A stretch of 64,000 bases of DNA. It comes from Platanthera guangdongensis. Taxonomy: Eukaryota > Streptophyta > Magnoliopsida > Asparagales > Orchidaceae. The notes under the pieces were generated by a model, which did not search any database, was not told the origin of the DNA, and saw only the letters and a list, made by a program, of their open reading frames with translations. Every line of letters starts with the position of its first letter. The first letter of the stretch is position 1. The stretch lies in assembly GCA_039583875.1 (NCBI GenBank), contig CM077166.1, positions 85,062,564 to 85,126,563 of the forward strand. Direction: 5' to 3'. The position numbers were made by a program, and so were the translations under genes. Shown piece after piece: positions 57,876 to 64,000 of the stretch.

Positions 57876-59998
57876 TCAATTGTTTTTAACCCAGGTTACC
57901 TTGGGTCCTTTGTTTTGTTGAAAAGTAAAGCTGGAAATAACTGAAAAAGCAGGTTGAGATTTATAACCTAAAGGGTGATATCTCCTAGGTGGAATTACCC
58001 AATCAGCTACTGGATTAAATGTCTTATTAATTGTCTTAGAGTATCTGTAAGAGAAATGGTTTAGGTTTGGTCTTTCTGGGTTCGACGAATTATTGTAAGT
58101 TCGTCGACCAGAGTTCGACGAATAGGGATGAGATCGTCGATCTCTGCTCAGAGAATGATAGTAGTCATTTTCTGCGCCCCAAGTTCGTCGACCTCTGCTC
58201 GACGAACCATACACAGTTCGTCGATCGCAGTTAGACGAATTGTTATATCTGAAGTTTGCGTTCAGCGTTCGTCGATCTGGGTTCGACGAACTGGCTACAT
58301 TTCGTCTATCTGAGTTCAATGAATGCTGCTGAACTTTGTTTTTATTTGCTGTTTTCAAATTTCTGTTTCTCTTGTCTATGGGTCTAGGATTGTTTTCTGA
58401 CATTGGTTTGTCTATTAACTTTTCTTTTCCCTTTACAGATATAAACTTTATTGGGGTTGAAAGAAGATTTTTCTTAACTATGGGGGGTAAGCTTGATGAA
58501 GCACCCAAGCCCAGCTTGCCATTTAATCTGGCATTCATTGTGCTTGTGATGTCCATCAGCTTGAGGCTTCTCCCATTGAGAGATTGCTCAAGTTGCTTGG
58601 CCTCACATAATTCCGATTTTAGTTTAATTATTTGCTCATTAGCTAAGGTTAATTGCTCTGTTAGCTTTATGTTTTCTGAATTTACAAATTCCAGACTTCC
58701 TAAACTCTCTCTAAGAGTTTTTATTTCTTTTTCTGAGTTAATTAAGTCTAAGCACATTGTTTTGAATTTAGTTTTAAATAAATAAGAACTAAAGTCAAAG
58801 CTAGAAATAACCTGATCTGCCTCTGAGTCTGAGGCAGCTTCATCTTCAGAATCTTCTTCTGATCCAGAATTGCTCCTGGAGGCCTCAATTGCCATAAGGC
58901 ACACCTCCTTGGATCTGGCTTCTTCCTCTTCTTCACTTGAACTAGAGGAAGATGTTTCTTCTTCTGTATCACTCCAAGTCTCAGCAACAAATCCCTTGTC
59001 CTTCTTTTTATATTTGCTGGAGGAGGGTCTGCTGCTATGCTTTCTCCTAGAATCTTTTCCTCTGCTCTTATCCTTCTTCTGGTTTTCTGGACATTCTGAG
59101 ATGTAGTGTCCAGGCTTTCTTCAACCAAAGCACAGAACCTCCTTGGTTGGTGTCTTGTCATACTTGGCCTTATCATCCTGTCTGGATGATTTCCTTCTGA
59201 AGTCCTTCCTTGCCATCTTGTAGAACCTTTTGGCAAAGAGGCTCATGAGCTCTTCATTTGAAGTTGATGTCTCACTTTCTTCAGATGCTTTGAAGGCTAT
59301 GTTGTGCTCCTTTCTAACTGGATTTGTTGCCTTCTGTTCTGCTGTTTCTCTGGATTTTATCAGTTGCTCATAGGATTTTAATTTGCCTAACATAGACTCA
59401 GTTGATATCTCATTGAGGCTTCTGGATCTTTGATTGGCGAGATTCTGGAATCCCAAGAGCCAGGGAAGCACATCAGAATCTTATCATTAACCTCTGTCAA
59501 GGTGATGTCCTTATCCAGAGTTTTGAGCTCATTGATGATTGTGCTCAGCCTGTTGTACATGTCTGCCACTGATTCATTCTCATCCTTTTTAAAGTTCTCA
59601 TACATGGATATGAGATTGGATCTTCTGTCCTTTCTTTCATCTGCAGAGCCAGCTACCATTTGGTTGAGGGAATCCCAAATGGCCTTGGCTGAGGTGCACT
59701 CAGCTACCTTCTGGAATATGTCATCTGATATAGTCTGGGCTAAGATATTCATTGCCTTAGCATCTGCCATCTTGGCTTTCTTGTAGGCTTCATTGTTCTC
59801 TGGAGGAGGAACTGCAGTCATGTTTGTTGAAGTGCTTGTAGAAGCTGTAGGTGCTGGTGGTACTCCTGTCAAGATAACAGAAAAGATATCCTCATCAATA
59901 GAATTCATGTATAACCTGATTCTTGCCTTCCAGATGGCAAATTTGTTGAGATTGCACACTGGAGGTCTGATGCTTGCATAATCTTTGTTTTGGGCCAT
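57876..59998 (-). pseudogene. Element B gag, long SIRE-type
   Basis: ATG 59998 begins MAQNKDYASIRPP with the VCNLNKFAIWKARIRLYMNS block typical of copia Gag, about 120 bp from the PBS. A frameshift occurs near 59420. The second frame includes LGKLKSYEQLIKS and a zinc knuckle near 59110 (CFG*..GHYISEC), whose second Cys is now a stop. Beyond it are an acidic Ser/Glu region, a coiled coil (LTLANEQIIKLKSELCEAK), and an unusual Arg-rich repeat region (about 58080-58320) built from the TTCGTCGA motif. It ends GPKVTWVKNN. A polypyrimidine-CAG tract (CTTGCAG) follows before the protease frame, as in C. Confidence 0.88.
58080..58325 (-). repeat. TTCGTCGA / TCGACGAA array within B gag coding sequence
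   Basis: At least ten motif halves arranged as inverted pairs 6-11 bp apart, translated on the minus strand as repeated RRT/DRR units separated by Asn/Ser-rich stretches. The frame is open across the array. It is the same motif as in the LTR (61600-61865) and in the spacer at 45825-46075. Confidence 0.85.
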
Positions 59999-60117
59999 GT
60001 CTGTGAAGAAGTAAATCTAATAACAAACTTAAAACAAATAGATCTAACTAGAGGGATCTTTGGGGTTCAGGTGTTAGCCTGTGCAACCACTAAGGTGTGG
60101 TATTTTAACCAACCTCC

Positions 60118-60130
60118 CTCTGATACCAAT
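60118..60130 (-). other. Primer-binding site of element B
   Basis: On the minus strand ATTGGTATCAGAG follows the 5' LTR end CACTTTCA; iMet-tRNA type. Confidence 0.92.
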
Positions 60131-62048
60131 TGAAAGTGCAGGTTAGATCTGATATACTCTAGAAGGGGGGTGAATAGAGTATGGTGCTCACTAAAAACTT
60201 TGTACAACTTTTGTTGTATTCCTAAGTGAACATGGAAGCAAATAAAATAGAGTAAGCACAGCAACTATCTAAACACATATCAACACAGAACAATCACAGA
60301 GCACAGCCAGAACACAAAAGAAAAGAGCAACCAGACGACACAAGAATTTTATAGTGGTTCCCCAACCTGGGTACATCCACTCTTCTACCACCCTGGTAGG
60401 AATCCACTCAGATTTTTGATCAGGTGCCTGACACCAATGAGCTTTTGTTCAGGTGCTCAAAAACCAAACCTCAATTCTTTTAGAAGGAGACTTGCAACTA
60501 GAATAATTTTGAAGGGATTTAAAATCCTGCACAGGAATTGGAAAGAAGGTGATAGTGTCTTCTCTGTCAACAATCAGAGAGAAGACTTGTGGATTGATTG
60601 TAGCAGATCTTGCTCCCCCTGAGATCTTGAATTGGTCAAGAAAGCTGGAGCACTGCTTCAGGGTGATAGGTCTTCAATGACCTAGAATTCCTGGACCAGA
60701 AATGCTTCAGGAACTTCTTTGACAGATTGAATCATTGTTGTCCTTTGAAGTTATCCTGAGAATAGAGAGAAGAAGACTCTTGATTGAATTTGATTGTTCT
60801 TCTTCTTCTTCTTGAAAATGTTCTCTGGTCAAGGCGGATTGCAGTCAAGAACTTTTGATTTGAGAATGATTGTTCTTCTCTGCAACCTCAGAGTGTCTGT
60901 CTGATTGTGTGAATTGCTTGTTGTACTGTAATTTTGTTCCTCTATCACTGCTTGATCCTTTTCTCGCTTACTGTGTGTCTCTCTGACTGAGGAACATTCA
61001 AACTTTTGAATGTCGAGCAGTAATTGCAGTCGGCTTTGGAAAGAAGCGACAATCAATAATTTCCCTAACTATCCCATGGAAAAATGGCATGTAATCATCC
61101 ATAGTCAATGCGCGTTCTAACGGTAACATTCCGAGAAGATCTGGCATTAAATGTTCAGGAATCATCGCCAAGAAACGGGACGGGAAACTTGAAGAAAACC
61201 TAGTCTGGATTCGTCGAACGAAGAACACAATTCGTCGAGCTGCACTTGTGTTCGTCGAGCTGAACTTGAGTTCGTCGAGCTGAGCTTGAGAGAGTTCGTC
61301 GACCAGACAATCTTCATTCGTCAAACAGACAGTCTTCATTCGTCGAGCTGAGAATCAAATTCGTCGAGCTGAGAAAAGTTCTGGACTTAGGCAAAATATT
61401 TTGCATCTGCTGAAATGCTGTGTCGACATAAGTTGGTGTCAACAGATTGATCTTGTTGTCGACACAAGTCCTCTGGTGTCGACATGAGCTGGTGTCGACT
61501 GATATCCTGGTGTCGACACAAATCGATCTTGGTGTTGACACAAACCCTAAGTGTCGACACAAATTCTCTGAGTCCAAAAATCGTCCAGAGAATATAGTAT
61601 TCGTCGACCTGAGAAGCTGACTTCGTTGACCTGAGAAGCTGTGAACTTGAGCTCCAAGTTCGTCGAGCTTAGAATATAACTCGTCGACCGAAACTTGAAG
61701 CTGGACTTAGAAAGATTTGAAGTTCTCCTGATTTTGGCTTCATGAAGAAACTGAGACTTCGTCGAACAGAGAACACAGATCGTCGAGCTCAGCACTAAGA
61801 ATTGTCTCACGATCGTCGAGCGTAGAACTCCTTTCGTCGAGCTGAGTTCGACGAACATCGAACTCATTTCACTTGGTCTTGAAATCCTCTAAGTCTGAAG
61901 TCTCTGATGGTCTTGTTGAAAGCTGGTCCATCTGGAGTTAAGCCTAAGGACTTGACCTAGACTCGAGGACACAAGTTGACCCTGGTTTTACATGATGGGT
62001 CACATCCTAAGTCTGTGAACCTAGCCCAAATCAACTAGGGATCCAACA
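60131..62048 (-). repeat. Element B 5' LTR (1918 bp), uninterrupted
   Basis: Minus strand TGTTGGATCCCTAG...CTGCACTTTCA. Contains the TTCGTCGA array (61200-61375 and 61600-61865) and a GTGTCGACA array (61418-61560). It retains the empty target site for element A near 61690. Divergence from the interrupted 3' LTR is several percent by eye, so B is older than C. Confidence 0.94.
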
Positions 62049-62053
62049 CCCAG

Positions 62054-63764
62054 GAACTCCATCAACCTACATTGCCGCATGTTCAGATCTTTCTGATCAG
62101 TAAATATTTCAGGCTCTTGTGATCGGTGTAGATATCAATCTTCACACAGTACAAATAATGTCTCCACAGCTTCAAGGCAAAAATCACGGCCGCAAACTCC
62201 AAGTCGTGGACCGGATAATTCCTCTCATGCACTTTCAGCTGTATCGAGCCATATGTTATAAAGCTTCCATGCTGTAATATCACACAACCCAAACCACTGC
62301 CCGAAGCATCGCTATAATTCTCAAAACCTTCGGTCCGACACGGCAAACTAAGAACTGGCATCGTGGTCAATCGACACTTCAAATTCTCAAAAACTCGCGT
62401 GCACTCCAGCGTCCAAATGAACTTCTGCTCTTTCCTCGTCAATGTAGTGAGAGGTAACGCTATCCGCGAGAAGTTCTCCACGAAGCGCCTATAATAGCCG
62501 GCAAGCCCCAGAAAGCTCCGGACATCCGCTACCGTAGAAAGCTCAGGCCACTCTTATATAGCAACAATCTTCGCCGGATCTATTGCAATACCCTCTCCAC
62601 ATACTATATGACCGAGGAATGCCACTGAGGACAACCAAAACTCGCATTTCGAGAACTTGGCATACAATTAATTCCTCCATAGTGCCTCCAAAGCCAAATG
62701 AAGATGCCTGAAGTGATCTTCCTCACTCTACGAGTACACCAAAATATTGTCGATGAAGATGATCACAAAATGGTCCAAGTACTCCCTAAAGGTCTGTTCA
62801 TCAAATCCATGAACACCGACGGCACATTCGTCAGCCCAAACGGCATGACCGTAAACTCGTAATGCTCGTATCTCGTACTGAACGCTGTCTTAGGGATATT
62901 ACTCTCCCTTATTCTCAGTTGATAGTAGCCGGACTTAAGATCCAACTTAGAGTACACTGTCAACCCGACCAACTGATCAAAAAGATCATCGATCCTTGGG
63001 ATTGGGTACTTTTTCTTTTTTGTTAGCTTGTTTAACTCCTGATAATCAATACAAAGTCTCAAGCTCCCGTCCTTTTTCTTTACAAAGAGGACTGGTGCGC
63101 TCCAATGCGACGAACTTGGACGCACAAACCCTTGCTCCAACAACTCTTAAAGTTTCACCTTCAGCTCCGCCATTTCCTTAAGCGCTAGCCGATACGGAGA
63201 TCGTGACACAGGCTTTGCACCTGGCACTAACTCAATAGTGAAATCTATCTCCCGTTGAGGCGAGGCTCTAGGAAGATCGGCATGGAACACATCAGGGTAC
63301 TCAGCTACCACTGAAATACTATCCAAAGCAGGCTTCGGCTTTGCAACCTCCACTAGTGTAAAGAACAGCTCTGCACTAGCACGAACCGCCTTCACCACCT
63401 GAAGAGCAGACATCAACGTCTTGCTCTACCCTTTCAAGCCCGTAAAAGTCGTCTCACGACTTGCTCCCAACTTGACTTCCTTCCGACTACAATCAATATA
63501 TGCTAGCTACTCCGAGAGCCAGTCCATGCCAAAAATAATGTCGAACTCCACCAGCAGTAGTAACGACGCTTGCAGATCGAACTCTTGATTCCCAATGCGA
63601 ATTTTAACACCGCAGATTTTATCCGCGTGCATCGAACACCCATTCGGTAAAAACACATCCAACTTGTACTTTGCCATCGAAGAAGGTACTCCGATGCGCG
63701 ATATGAATCCTTCAGACAAGAAGGAGTGTGAAGCTCCCGTATCAAAGAGTGTTCTCGCCGGAAA
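62054..63764 (-). pseudogene. Element D pol: protease, RT, RNase H (gypsy)
   Basis: On the minus strand the protease begins with LFDTGASHSFLS near 63750, and FGMDWLSE follows near 63510. RT includes [11 protein letters not shown] and [13 protein letters not shown] (62800-62900). The catalytic block reads FIDNILVYS near 62750, so the second Asp of the FIDD box is Asn (G-to-A). RNase H has [12 protein letters not shown] and [10 protein letters not shown] near 62110. In-frame stops lie at about 63504, 63428 and 63147, and frame breaks near 62800, 62460 and 62085. The reading continues at 33267 beyond element B. Non-functional. Confidence 0.9.
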
Positions 63765-63856
63765 CTAACAAGTCAAAACAAATCCTAAACAAGTAGTGGT
63801 AAGGTAACATACGCATAATAAGTATTTAAAGAAACTTAACTTACTACAAATTAAAC
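63765..63856 (-). other. Candidate 92-bp intron at the D gag-protease junction
   Basis: On the minus strand an AT-rich insert begins GTTTAATTTG after ...VVTGT and ends TGACTTGTTAG before FPARTLFDTGAS. Removing it joins the two coding parts in phase and yields the usual gypsy order DVVTG-x-x-LFDTGASHSF. It has GT-AG ends, a T-rich 3' end and contains stops in frame. A chance insertion of non-coding DNA is the alternative. Confidence 0.45.
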
Positions 63857-64000
63857 TGTACCTGTCACCACATCCGCTTGTTTGATGGCCTCTTATTGGC
63901 CAAGGTTATAAACCCTTGGTTGAGCCGGAGCATAATGGGATGCGGTTGACTCCACCGCCTTGCCCTTCTCTTCATAAGTTGCTCCCGGCTTCCTTTCGGA
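63857..64000 (-). pseudogene. Element D gag C-terminus / pre-protease (partial)
   Basis: The minus-strand frame from the window edge reads a Lys/Glu-rich end of Gag, then PAQPRVYNLGQ, a TAA where Gln is likely, and EAIKQADVVTGT. This linker is typical between the Gag zinc knuckle and protease of plant gypsy elements. The rest of gag and the 5' LTR lie outside the window. Confidence 0.7.

Larger units (their letters stand above)
33273..62048 (-). mobile_element. Element B: SIRE-like Ty1/copia, split by A and C
   Basis: Minus strand: 5' LTR 60131-62048, PBS, gag, PR-IN-RT-RH, accessory ORF, PPT, then 3' LTR 33273-42653. The flanking duplication CCCAG is at 33268-33272 and 62049-62053. Element A sits in its 3' LTR and element C at the end of pol. 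Without these the element is about 12.7 kb. SIRE-like features are the IYVDDIIFGST motif in RT, a long gag, the AGGGGGAGAT polypurine tract and an extra ORF after pol. Confidence 0.92.
29589..64000 (-). mobile_element. Element D: Ty3/gypsy (chromodomain type), split by nested insertions
   Basis: Minus-strand gypsy element. Its 3' LTR is at 29589-31565, followed by a PPT, the integrase/chromodomain-like tail and RNase H end (31665-33267). After a 28.8-kb insertion (element B) come RNase H, RT and protease (62054-63764) and the end of gag at the window edge. Joining 33267 to 62049 across the single CCCAG target restores the expected RNase H order: a DHKSLKYL motif on the right and a GKGNVVADALS motif on the left. 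The 5' LTR lies outside the window. Confidence 0.9.

Noticed and set aside
58748..59236. Arg/Lys-rich 162-residue minus-strand frame
   Set aside because: It is the wrong-frame shadow of B gag across the zinc knuckle and acidic region.

Overview
This window is transposon-dense nuclear DNA of a flowering plant. The evidence is iMet-type primer-binding sites (TGGTATCAGAG), plant copia and chromodomain-type gypsy polyproteins, a tRNA-derived SINE and 5S-rRNA-carrying TRIM-like sequence. The species cannot be named from the sequence. I find no host protein-coding gene; every long reading frame belongs to a retrotransposon or is a shadow inside an LTR.

Layout. 1-10425 is a gypsy-type LTR (F) split by element E. 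E is a 3-LTR array (LTR-leader-LTR-leader-LTR, 422-9051) bounded by the target duplication GAAGG. 10426-13940 holds a CTGCTGCAGCAG-rich stretch and two LTR fragments meeting in opposite orientation. 13941-18867 is an AT-rich remnant with Tat/Ogre-like PBS and PPT signals. 18868-24787 is a rearranged copia patch: a B-like LTR fragment, an inverted piece of a copia accessory ORF, then the gag and 5' LTR of another copia element (J). 24788-29588 contains a gypsy LTR with a pol end, 5S-derived pieces, two head-to-head SINEs and an LTR-like stretch.

From 29589 to the right edge everything is one nested stack. A minus-strand gypsy element (D) was split in pol by a minus-strand SIRE-like copia element (B, TSD CCCAG). 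B received a plus-strand copia element (A, TSD GCTTG) in its 3' LTR, and a plus-strand pol-less copia-type element (C, TSD TTAAC) one codon before its pol stop. All four duplications (GAAGG, CCCAG, GCTTG, TTAAC) can be read directly, and for A the empty site survives in B's other LTR.

Most coding regions are decayed by in-frame stops, frameshifts or lost catalytic residues. C is the youngest by LTR similarity (about a dozen differences per 1.64 kb by eye). The most unusual signal is that nearly every LTR family here carries arrays of short palindromic motifs: GACACG-GG-CGTGTC with covarying flanks, GTGTCGACAC, TTCGTCGA/TCGACGAA, GAATCACTAGTGATTC, GCGGAC/GTCCGC and CTGCTGCAGCAG. In B the motif also lies inside the gag coding region and in the spacer before an extra ORF. 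The E leader holds three hairpins with one shared loop and three different, perfectly paired stems. Copia elements B and C share a large accessory ORF downstream of gag-pol, and C has kept gag and this ORF but no pol.
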